The position numbers and the translations under genes were made by a program. Under the pieces are notes generated by a model that was not told the DNA's origin, did no database searches, and worked only from the letters and a program-made list of their open reading frames with translations. Positions 15,665-22,891 of a stretch of DNA of 30,077 bases are shown piece by piece. Positions within the stretch are counted from its first letter, which is position 1. Each line of letters opens with the position of its first letter. Source of the stretch: Gordonia sp. UBA5067 (GTDB taxonomy: Bacteria > Actinomycetota > Actinomycetes > Mycobacteriales > Mycobacteriaceae); the NCBI RefSeq assembly GCF_002414845.1, contig NZ_DIAX01000009.1, forward strand, positions 1 to 30,077, given 5' to 3'.

Positions 15665-16507
15665 ATGAAAAACGTCGGAGTGATCGGTGGCGGCACGATG
15701 GGGGCCGGGATCGCCGAGGTCGTGGCCCGCGCCGGGTCGAGCGTGCGGATCGTCGAACGGGACGAGGCCATTGCGGGCGCCCAGCAACGCATCGAAAAGA
15801 GCCTGGCGCGCGCGGTGAAGGCCCGCCGGCTGTCCGACGACGACGCCAAGGCCACGCTGGGGCGGATCACGATCACCTCCGACCTCTCGACTTTCGCCGA
15901 CGCCGAGCTGGTCATCGAGGCAATGCCCGAGATCGAGGCGCTCAAGGTCGAGTACTTCACCAAGCTCGACGAGATCGTCTCCCCCGACGCGATCCTGGCG
16001 ACCAACACCTCGTCGATCCCGGTCATCCGACTGGCCAACGCCACAAAGCACCCCGAGCGGGTCCTCGGCATGCATTTCTTCAACCCGGTACCGATCATGT
16101 CGCTGGTCGAGATCGTGACGACCCTCAAGGCCGACCGGGCCGTCGTCGACAAAGTCACCGCCTATGCCCGCGACACCCTCGGCAAGAAGACCATCGAGTC
16201 GAAGGACGCCGCCGGTTTCATCGTCAACGCGCTACTGATCCCCTACCTGCTGGGCTCGATCCGTATGTATGAGACCGGGTTCGCCAGCGCCGAGGACATC
16301 GATGACGGCATGGTCGCCGGCTGCGGTTATCCGATGGGGCCGCTGCGGCTGTGCGACACCGTGGGCCTGGATATCTGTCTGGCGGTTGCCGAGTCGCTCT
16401 ACGCCGAGTTCAGCGAACCCCACTACGCTCCGCCGGTACTCCTGCGCCGGATGGTCGACGCGGGCTACCTCGGCCGCAAGAGCGGCCGAGGCTTCTACCA
16501 GTACTGA
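15665..16507 (+). CDS. 3-hydroxybutyryl-CoA / 3-hydroxyacyl-CoA dehydrogenase (FadB2-like)
   Basis: The 280-residue enzyme oxidises (S)-3-hydroxyacyl-CoA, typically 3-hydroxybutyryl-CoA, with NAD(P). It matches the short stand-alone HCDH type such as mycobacterial FadB2. The Rossmann loop is GVIGGGTMGAG at 5-15. The catalytic pair is His137 (GMHFFNP) and Glu149 (SLVEI), 12 residues apart as in the family. NTSS at 114-117 supplies the active-site Ser. The C-terminal helical dimerisation domain includes DAAGFIVNALLIPYL and GYLGRKSGRGFYQY, the usual end. The ATG at 15665 has AGGAG 8 bases upstream; an upstream in-frame start at 15596 has no ribosome binding site and would add unrelated residues. 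The esterase diverges from it, and a convergent hydrolase lies downstream across a repeat. Confidence 0.92.
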   Translation: MKNVGVIGGGTMGAGIAEVVARAGSSVRIVERDEAIAGAQQRIEKSLARAVKARRLSDDDAKATLGRITITSDLSTFADAELVIEAMPEIEALKVEYFTKLDEIVSPDAILATNTSSIPVIRLANATKHPERVLGMHFFNPVPIMSLVEIVTTLKADRAVVDKVTAYARDTLGKKTIESKDAAGFIVNALLIPYLLGSIRMYETGFASAEDIDDGMVAGCGYPMGPLRLCDTVGLDICLAVAESLYAEFSEPHYAPPVLLRRMVDAGYLGRKSGRGFYQY

Positions 16508-16523
16508 GCCGCCCCGCCCGCAC

Positions 16524-16610
16524 CCGCCGAGTGGGCACCCCCTGGGGCCGCCGAGTGGGCACCCCCAACCCACCCAGTGGGCACCTCCTGGCCGCCCAGG
16601 GGGCACCCGC
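16524..16610. repeat. Four degenerate 22-24 bp repeats between convergent genes
   Basis: The core AGTGGGCACC occurs at 16530-16539, 16554-16563 and 16576-16585, and as AGGGGGCACC at 16598-16607, at intervals of 24, 22 and 22 bases. The first two copies share the longer CCGCCGAGTGGGCACCCCC. The array fills almost the whole gap between the stops of two convergent genes, so it may act as a bidirectional terminator or be a dispersed intergenic repeat. Confidence 0.8.
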
Positions 16611-17441
16611 CTACCGCGTCACCCGGTGCGCGAACTCGATGGACGACGCCAATGCCCGCTGACCCGCCGGCGTTCCGAGTTCGAATTGAAACTCATGGCC
16701 GAGTTGCTCGGGCGTCGACGTGTCGAAGATGAGTGTCGAGACAGCGACGCCCTGCTCGCGCAGCGCCGCGGCAAGCGGAATGCTCTGCGTAGCGGTCAGC
16801 GGATCGGCATTGCCCGCGCCGATCCACGTCGGCGGGAACCCCGGGGTGAGGTGGCGGATCGTCGACATCTGGTCCAGCGCGGGTGACGGCACCGCGCGCG
16901 AACCCGAGTAGGCCCACAGAGTGTTGTTGACGCCCCAACCAAGGATGCGGGTCGCCATACCGCTCGGGTGACTCATCGCCTCGTTGAGCTGGCGAATCGC
17001 CAGCGGGTAGTGGCGCTGGGGCGCGAGCGAGTAGTTGAGGGAGACGACGGTGAATCCAGCGCCCGCCAAACGGCTCAAATAGTGCGCCGGATCGGCCTTG
17101 TCCCCGGACACCCAGCCGCCACCGTGAATCCACACGATGGTGGGCGCAGGCCCGTCGGCCGAGTTGGCCCGATAGATGTCGAACAGCGTGTCTCGCGCCG
17201 CCGCGCCGACCAACGGCGATCCCGTCCGCAGATAGGAGATATCGCGCCTGATCCACACATTCGGGTCCGCGAACTGGGCATTTCGGGCGCGCCTGGCCGA
17301 CGCTCCGTCATCGAAGACCCGCCGGGTCAGCAACGCCCCCGGTGTGGGAGTCACGTGCAGCACGAATACGGCCGCCGCTAGCAGGAACACTGCCAGGCTC
17401 GCGCTCCACCACAGCGATTCACTGGTCACCACCCGGCGCAT
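16611..17441 (-). CDS. HSL-type alpha/beta-hydrolase lacking the nucleophile elbow (likely inactive)
   Basis: The 276-residue product has an N-terminal membrane anchor or uncleaved signal (residues about 8-30), the oxyanion motif IHGGGWVSGDKAD and the strand FTVVSLNYSLAPQ of hormone-sensitive-lipase-like hydrolases. The C-terminal part carries PPTWIGAGNADPLT (acid Asp) and LGHEFQFEL (His). The middle is missing: after QLNEAMS the chain jumps to ILGWGVNNTLWAY. In related proteins as I remember them, about 70 residues with the GDSAGA nucleophile elbow lie there. The frame stays open, which suggests an in-frame deletion. Without the Ser it should not work as an esterase. Start: ATG at 17439-17441 is preferred over ATG at 17495, which would leave only 5 bases to the divergent start codon at 17501. 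Confidence 0.75.
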   Translation of the reverse strand: MRRVVTSESLWWSASLAVFLLAAAVFVLHVTPTPGALLTRRVFDDGASARRARNAQFADPNVWIRRDISYLRTGSPLVGAAARDTLFDIYRANSADGPAPTIVWIHGGGWVSGDKADPAHYLSRLAGAGFTVVSLNYSLAPQRHYPLAIRQLNEAMSHPSGMATRILGWGVNNTLWAYSGSRAVPSPALDQMSTIRHLTPGFPPTWIGAGNADPLTATQSIPLAAALREQGVAVSTLIFDTSTPEQLGHEFQFELGTPAGQRALASSIEFAHRVTR

Positions 17442-17500
17442 CTCCCCAGCATGCCCGACGCCCGGTTCCCGGCACCGCACATCCACTACGCTCATCGGTT

Positions 17501-19174
17501 ATGGGTTCGCAGAAGGATTTTGCCGCCGACGCCATCGTCGTCGGGTCCGGCCTGGCCGGTCTCGTCGCCACCTACGAGTTGTCGAAGGCGGGTAAGAAGG
17601 TCCTCGTCGTCGATCAGGAGAATCGGAACAACCTTGGCGGGCAGGCGTTCTGGTCGCTTGGCGGATTGTTCATGGTCGATACGCCCGAGCAGCGCCGCCT
17701 CGGTATCCACGACTCCGAGGAGCTCGCCCTCGCCGACTGGATGGGCTCGGCCGGGTTCGATCGCGACGACGAGGACTACTGGGGCCGCCAGTGGGCGCGC
17801 GCCTATGTTCGTTTTGCCGCCACCGAGAAGCGCGACTACCTGCACCGCCTGGGACTGCGGATCACCCCGATCGTCGGCTGGGCCGAACGCGGCGGCGGCT
17901 TCGCCGACGGACACGGCAACTCGGTTCCGCGCTTCCACCTGACCTGGGGGACCGGCCCGGAGGTCGTGCGCGTCTTCGCCGAGCCGGTGATCGGCGCCGA
18001 GCAGCGCGGCCTGGTGCAGTTCGCGTTCCGCCACCGCGTCGACGAACTGATCGTCGACGACGGTGCGGTCGTCGGCGTGCGCGGCGCGATGCTGGCACCC
18101 ACGACTGCCGAGCGCGGTATCGCAACGTCACGAGAAGTGGTGGGAGACTTCGAGTTCCACGCCCCCAAGGTCATTGTCACCAGCGGCGGCATCGGCCACA
18201 ACCACGAGTTGGTTCGCGCGAACTGGCCCGTCGACCGGCTCGGCCCGGTACCCGAGCACATGATCGCCGGCGTGCCCGCCTACGTCGACGGCCGGATGCT
18301 GGGCATCGCCGAGCAGGCCGGGGCGAACCTGGTCAACCGGGATCGCATGTGGCACTACACCGAGGGCATCCACGACTGGGATCCGATCTGGCCCGACCAC
18401 GCGATCCGAATCATCCCCGGACCGTCTTCGCTGTGGCTCGACGCCAACGGCGAGCGGCTGGACCCGCCGAACTTCCCCGGCTTCGATACGAATTCGACGA
18501 TGAAAGCAATCCTCGCCACCGGCCACGACTACTCGTGGTTCATCCTGACGCAGTCCATCATCGAAAAGGAGTTCGCGTTGTCGGGCTCCGAGCAGAACCC
18601 CGACATCACCGAGAAGAACCTGAAGGTCACCGCGAAGAGCCGGCTGGCCAAGGGGGCGCCCGAACCGATCAAGAAGTTCCTCGAACACGGTGAGGACTTC
18701 GTGACCGCGGACAACCTCGCCGACCTGGTCGCGAAGATGAATGCGATCAGCCGGGGGCCGAAGCTGGACCTGACGCAGGTCGAGCGGGTGGTGTCCGCCC
18801 GCGATTCGCAGATCGACAACAAGTTCTCCAAAGACGCCCAGATGATGGCGATCACCAACGCGCGCCAGTACCTGGGCGACAAGATCGTTCGCGTCGCCAA
18901 GCCGCACAAACTCACCGACCCCAACCACGGACCGATGATCGCGGTGCGCCTGAACATCCTGACCCGCAAGACGCTCGGCGGGATCCAGACGAACCTGGAT
19001 TCGCAGGTGGTCGGCCCCGACGGCAAGCCCGTCGACGGGTTGTACGCCGCGGGCGAGGTCGCCGGTTTCGGCGGCGGCGGCGTGCACGGCTACAACGCGC
19101 TGGAGGGGACCTTCCTGGGTGGATGCATCTTCTCCGGCCGCAATGCCGGCCGGGCGGGCGCGCGCAACGACTGA
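17501..19174 (+). CDS. FAD-binding dehydrogenase (fumarate reductase/KSTD-like, Rv0785-type)
   Basis: The 557-residue flavoprotein resembles the conserved mycobacterial FAD-binding dehydrogenase represented by M. tuberculosis Rv0785, whose substrate is not established. The FAD site is AIVVGSGLAGLVATYELS (residues 11-28) with the acidic end VVDQE and LGGQAFWSLGG. The second FAD segment near the C-terminus is GLYAAGEVAGFGGGGVHGYNALEGT and GGCIFSGRNAG. It is distantly related to 3-ketosteroid dehydrogenases and fumarate reductases. No signal peptide and no encapsulin cargo peptide are present (the C-terminus is GRAGARND). The ATG at 17501 gives the natural N-terminus MGSQKDF; an earlier in-frame start would run antisense into the neighbouring gene. 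The DyP gene follows after 36 bases with no terminator, so one transcript with DyP and encapsulin is likely. Confidence 0.85.
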   Translation: MGSQKDFAADAIVVGSGLAGLVATYELSKAGKKVLVVDQENRNNLGGQAFWSLGGLFMVDTPEQRRLGIHDSEELALADWMGSAGFDRDDEDYWGRQWARAYVRFAATEKRDYLHRLGLRITPIVGWAERGGGFADGHGNSVPRFHLTWGTGPEVVRVFAEPVIGAEQRGLVQFAFRHRVDELIVDDGAVVGVRGAMLAPTTAERGIATSREVVGDFEFHAPKVIVTSGGIGHNHELVRANWPVDRLGPVPEHMIAGVPAYVDGRMLGIAEQAGANLVNRDRMWHYTEGIHDWDPIWPDHAIRIIPGPSSLWLDANGERLDPPNFPGFDTNSTMKAILATGHDYSWFILTQSIIEKEFALSGSEQNPDITEKNLKVTAKSRLAKGAPEPIKKFLEHGEDFVTADNLADLVAKMNAISRGPKLDLTQVERVVSARDSQIDNKFSKDAQMMAITNARQYLGDKIVRVAKPHKLTDPNHGPMIAVRLNILTRKTLGGIQTNLDSQVVGPDGKPVDGLYAAGEVAGFGGGGVHGYNALEGTFLGGCIFSGRNAGRAGARND

Positions 19175-19210
19175 GCAGGGCGGCCTTCGATTCACTAACC
19201 TGGAGGAATC

Positions 19211-20209
19211 ATGGCCAGTTCGCAGCTCATCATCACCCGCAAGCACCCGCATGCGTTCTTCCTCGTCCTGACACTTGCCGACGACGCCGATATCGAGCAG
19301 GTGCGCGAGGTCGTCGCCGGATTCTCCGGCACCGTGCGATCGGTGTCGTCGCGGGCCCCCGAGGCGAACCTGGTCGGCATCCTCGGCATCGGATCCGGCG
19401 CCTGGGACCGCCTGTTTCGCGGCCCGCGACCGGCGCTGCTGCACCCGTTCATCGAACTCGACGGCCCGCACACCGCGCCGTCGACGCCCGGCGACCTGCT
19501 CATTCACCTCAAATCCGATTCCGCCGGGCTCTGCTACGAGGCGGCCACCAAGGTCGTCGACGACTTCGGCGCCAACGCGACCGTCGTCGACGAGGTGCAC
19601 GGCTTTCGCTACTTCGATCTGCGCGATCTCATCGGCTTCGTCGACGGCACCGAGAACCCCGTCGGCCAAGCGGCGATCGACGCGATCACCGTCGCCGATG
19701 ACGATCCATCATTGCAGGGCGGCAGCTACGTCGCCGTGCAGCGCTACGTTCACGACCTGCCCGAGTGGACGTCCCTGACCACCGAGGAGCAGGAAGCGGC
19801 GATCGGGCGCACCAAGGCGGACAACATCGAGATGGACGACGAGACCAAGCCGTCGAACTCGCACATCGCGCTCAACGTCATCACCGACGATGACGGCGAC
19901 GAGCTCTCCATTCTGCGCGACAACATGCCGTACGGTCGCGCCGACGGCGAGCGCGGCACCTTCTTCATCGCCTACTCGGCGTCACCGAGAACCACCGAAC
20001 GGATGCTGGCGAACATGTTCCTCGGTGACCCGCCGGGCAACACCGACCGCCTGCTCGACTTCACCACGGCCGTGACCGGTAGTCAGTATTTCGCGCCACC
20101 GGGCGACTTCCTCGACGATCCCCCGTTGGCCCCGGGTACCGCCGGGGCGGCGGCACCCGAACCGCCGACCACCACCGATGGATCGCTGCACATCGGATCG
20201 TTGCGCTAA
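19211..20209 (+). CDS. dyp: Dye-decolorising (DyP-type) haem peroxidase, encapsulin cargo
   Basis: The 332-residue bacterial DyP peroxidase uses H2O2 to oxidise a wide range of substrates with a haem b cofactor. The defining GxxDG motif is GFVDG at 142-146 with distal Asp145. His218 (SHIALN) fits the proximal haem ligand, and Arg236 in LRDNMPYG fits the conserved distal Arg. After the peroxidase domain ends near residue 300, a Pro/Ala/Thr-rich linker leads to the final ten residues DGSLHIGSLR, a canonical encapsulin cargo-loading peptide (consensus DGSLxIGSLK). The enzyme should therefore be packed inside the encapsulin shell encoded 33 bases downstream. The ATG has GGAGGA (19202-19207) in front. 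The arrangement parallels M. tuberculosis Rv0799c-Rv0798c. The in vivo substrate is not known. Confidence 0.95.
   Translation: MASSQLIITRKHPHAFFLVLTLADDADIEQVREVVAGFSGTVRSVSSRAPEANLVGILGIGSGAWDRLFRGPRPALLHPFIELDGPHTAPSTPGDLLIHLKSDSAGLCYEAATKVVDDFGANATVVDEVHGFRYFDLRDLIGFVDGTENPVGQAAIDAITVADDDPSLQGGSYVAVQRYVHDLPEWTSLTTEEQEAAIGRTKADNIEMDDETKPSNSHIALNVITDDDGDELSILRDNMPYGRADGERGTFFIAYSASPRTTERMLANMFLGDPPGNTDRLLDFTTAVTGSQYFAPPGDFLDDPPLAPGTAGAAAPEPPTTTDGSLHIGSLR
20180..20206 (+). other. Encapsulin cargo-loading peptide coding segment
   Basis: These codons encode GSLHIGSLR, the C-terminal end of the DyP cargo peptide, directly before the stop codon. It matches the family 1 encapsulin targeting consensus, with Arg for the common Lys at the end. 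It is joined to the peroxidase domain by a flexible 20-odd-residue linker rich in Pro, Ala and Thr, as expected for a docking tail. Confidence 0.85.
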
Positions 20210-20242
20210 CCCACCACCCATCCGCTCGACGAGGAGGACATC

Positions 20243-21037
20243 ATGAACAACCTGCATCGCGAACTCGCCCCCATTTCCGCGGCGGCCTGGCAGGAGATCG
20301 AAACCGAGGCGTCACGCTCCTTCAAACGCAATGTCGCCGGACGGCGCATCGTCGACGTGGCCGGTCCCCTCGGGCTCGACGCTGCAGCGGTCGGTACCGG
20401 CCGAACCCACAAGATCGACTCGCCCGGCGACGGCATCGAGGCGTCCCTGCGCGATTCGCAATCCCTGGTCGAGCTGCGGGTGCCGTTCACCGTCACCCGC
20501 GACTCGATCGACAACGTCGACCGTGGCGCCAAGGGCTCAGACTGGGATCCGGTTCGTGATGCCGCCCGCGACTTGGCACTGGCCGAGGACCGGGCGATCT
20601 TCGCGGGCTACGCGGCCGCCGGGATCGGCGGGATCGGCGAGCGGGCACTCGGGCCGATCACGCTGCCCGACGACGTCGCCGACTATCCGGTGGCGCTCGC
20701 CGAGGCGCTGAGCAAACTCAAGATGGAGTCCGTCGACCACCCGTACTCGGTGGCGGTGTCGGCGCCGCTGTACAACGTCATCAGCGAGACCTCCGATCAC
20801 GGCTACCCGGTGCGCGAACACTTGCAGCGCCAGCTCGCCGCAGGTGAGATTGTGTGGGCCCCGGCCATCTCCGGTGCCTACGTCGTCTCCCAGCGGGGCG
20901 GCGACTTTGAGCTGACCATCGGTCAGGACGTGTCGATCGGCTACGACTCACACACGGCAGACGTGGTGAACCTGTACTTCATCGAGTCGTTCACGTTCCT
21001 CGTCTACACCCCGGAGGCCGCAGTCAGGCTGACGTAG
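20243..21037 (+). CDS. enc: Family 1 encapsulin shell protein (Cfp29-like)
   Basis: This 264-residue protein with the HK97 phage capsid fold should self-assemble into a small T=1 shell of 60 subunits. It resembles M. tuberculosis Cfp29 (Rv0798c) and the Brevibacterium linens linocin M18 protein. Recognisable segments are the N-terminal LHRELAPISAAAWQEIETEA, the cargo-contact helix that includes ASRSFKRNVAGRRIVDV, VTRDSIDNVDRGAKGSDWDP, LAEDRAIFAGY, and the C-terminal LNLY-like VVNLYFIESFTFLVYTPEAAV. Length is normal for the family. The ATG is preceded by GAGGAGG at a good distance, 33 bases after the DyP stop, so translation of both from one mRNA is likely. No ferritin-like or BfrB cargo gene is in the window. 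Confidence 0.95.
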   Translation: MNNLHRELAPISAAAWQEIETEASRSFKRNVAGRRIVDVAGPLGLDAAAVGTGRTHKIDSPGDGIEASLRDSQSLVELRVPFTVTRDSIDNVDRGAKGSDWDPVRDAARDLALAEDRAIFAGYAAAGIGGIGERALGPITLPDDVADYPVALAEALSKLKMESVDHPYSVAVSAPLYNVISETSDHGYPVREHLQRQLAAGEIVWAPAISGAYVVSQRGGDFELTIGQDVSIGYDSHTADVVNLYFIESFTFLVYTPEAAVRLT

Positions 21038-21145
21038 CCCAACTGACGCCGCCCCAGCCGGATTTGCCCGCTTTCACTCCGGGCCCGGTCGTCGTTCGGT
21101 GAGTCTCCATGGCGCGCCCGTCCCGCGCACAGTAGCCTCGACGGG

Positions 21146-22891
21146 ATGCTGACCCGCCTATTGCGCATCTATCTCGCGCGGTACAAGCGCGAACTGACCT
21201 TGGTGATCGTGCTCCAGCTGATCGCCACCGCGGCGATGCTCTACCTCCCGACCCTCAACGCCGACATCATCGACTTCGGCGTCGCACGCGGGGACACCGA
21301 TTACATCCTGCACACCGGTGTGATCATGCTCGCGATCACGCTCGCCCAAGTCGTCGGCAGTGTCGTGGCCATCTACTTCGGTGCCCGGGCGGCGATGGGT
21401 GCCGGCCGCGATATCCGTCACGACCTTGCCCACCGGGTCAACTCCTTCTCCCAACGGGAGATCGGGACCTTCGGCGCGCCGTCCCTCATCACCCGCACGA
21501 CCAACGACGTTCAACAGGTGCAGATGCTCGCGGTGATGAGCGTCAGCCTGGTGATCATGGCCCCGATCATGTGTATCGGCGGCATCATCATGGGCATCAA
21601 GGTCGCGCCGGGAATGTGGTGGGTACTCGCCGTCGCGGTACCCGTGCTCGGCCTGTTCATGACGATTGCCATCACCCGCATGATCCCCGGATTTCGCTCG
21701 ATGCAGGAGCGGATCGACGCGGTGAACCGGGTGCTGCGCGAGCAGATCACCGGCATCCGCGTGGTCCGCGCCTTCGTCCGCGAGCCGGAGGAGATCGCCC
21801 GGTTCGGAGTCGCCAACATCAGCCTCGCCGACGCCTCGTTGCGGGTGGGCCGCATTTTCGCGCTGGTGTTCCCGGTGGTCATGGGCATCACCAACATCAC
21901 CATGGTGGCGATCATCTGGGTAGGCGGCCACGAGATCGCCGCCGGGGCGCTGGAGATCGGCGCACTGTCGGCGCTGATGAGCTATGTGATGCAGATTCTG
22001 ATGGCCGTCATGATGGCCGGATTCCTGGCGATCATGGCCCCGCGGGCCGCGGTCTGCGCCGAACGCATCATGGCGGTGCTCGACACCCACACCAGCGTCG
22101 TCCCCCCGGCCGACCCCGCCGGCTTCCGCGGCAATCCGGCCGCGGTCGCCTTCGAATCAGCGGCCTTCACCTATCCCGGCGCCGACCAGCCTGTTCTCAC
22201 CGAGCTCGCCTTCGAGTGCCGGCCGGGTACGACGACGGCCATCGTCGGCTCGACCGGCTCGGGCAAGTCGACGCTGATCTCGCTCATCCCCCGGCTCATC
22301 GATACGACGGCGGGCGAGGTCACCGTCGGCGGCACCGCGGTCCGCGACCTCGACCCCGACCTGCTGCGATCGGTGATCGGCGTCGTCCCGCAGCGCCCAT
22401 ACCTCTTCTCCGGCACCGTCGCGTCCAACCTGCGCTACGGCAAGGCCGACGCCACCGATGAGGAATTGTGGGAGGCGCTGCGCATCGCCCAGGCCGACGA
22501 CTTCGTCACCGCCATGCCCGATGGGCTGGACACCGCGATCGCCCAGGGCGGCACGACCGTCTCGGGAGGTCAGCGTCAACGATTGGCGATCGCCCGTGCA
22601 TTGGTGCGTCGACCGTCGGTCTACCTGTTTGACGACGCGTTCTCCGCACTCGACGTCGCCACCGACGCCCGACTGCGCGCCGCGCTCTCGCCAGCCACCC
22701 GCGATTCGACGGTGATCATTGTGGCGCAACGGATTTCGACGATCATCGATGCCGATCAAATCATTGTGCTCGACCGCGGACAGATCGTCGGGCGAGGCCG
22801 GCACGACGAGTTGTCGGCAACCTGTCCGACCTATGCCGAGATTGTCGAGTCCCAACTTGCCGTCACCGCGCCGGGTGGGGGCCAATCATGA
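21146..22891 (+). CDS. ABC exporter half-transporter, subunit with degenerate ATP site
   Basis: The 581-residue protein fuses a six-helix type IV exporter membrane domain (about residues 1-310) to a nucleotide-binding domain. Walker A is GSTGSGKST at 368-376, the signature is the canonical VSGGQ at 472-476. The Walker B end is LFDD, with Asp497 where the catalytic Glu normally stands, and Gln528 (VAQRIST) replaces the switch His. These two changes mark the non-hydrolysing site of heterodimeric exporters such as TM287/288 and TmrAB. The partner starts in an ATGA overlap (22888-22891), so the two are translationally coupled. The genes follow encapsulin after 108 bases, but I see no reason to link their functions. 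The substrate cannot be predicted; drug or lipid export is typical. Confidence 0.9.
   Translation: MLTRLLRIYLARYKRELTLVIVLQLIATAAMLYLPTLNADIIDFGVARGDTDYILHTGVIMLAITLAQVVGSVVAIYFGARAAMGAGRDIRHDLAHRVNSFSQREIGTFGAPSLITRTTNDVQQVQMLAVMSVSLVIMAPIMCIGGIIMGIKVAPGMWWVLAVAVPVLGLFMTIAITRMIPGFRSMQERIDAVNRVLREQITGIRVVRAFVREPEEIARFGVANISLADASLRVGRIFALVFPVVMGITNITMVAIIWVGGHEIAAGALEIGALSALMSYVMQILMAVMMAGFLAIMAPRAAVCAERIMAVLDTHTSVVPPADPAGFRGNPAAVAFESAAFTYPGADQPVLTELAFECRPGTTTAIVGSTGSGKSTLISLIPRLIDTTAGEVTVGGTAVRDLDPDLLRSVIGVVPQRPYLFSGTVASNLRYGKADATDEELWEALRIAQADDFVTAMPDGLDTAIAQGGTTVSGGQRQRLAIARALVRRPSVYLFDDAFSALDVATDARLRAALSPATRDSTVIIVAQRISTIIDADQIIVLDRGQIVGRGRHDELSATCPTYAEIVESQLAVTAPGGGQS

Noticed and set aside
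15277..16158. In-frame upstream extension of the esterase to 631 residues
   Set aside because: The extension is antisense to the hydroxyacyl-CoA dehydrogenase and precedes the clear signal peptide; the ATG at 15276 with AAAGGA is the natural start.
17442..17495. Longer N-terminus of the elbow-less hydrolase from ATG 17495
   Set aside because: It would leave 5 bases between divergent start codons and adds Cys/Arg-rich residues before the membrane anchor.
17501..19174. Encapsulin cargo peptide on the flavoprotein
   Set aside because: The C-terminus GRAGARND and the N-terminus have no GSLxIGSL-like sequence; only DyP carries one.
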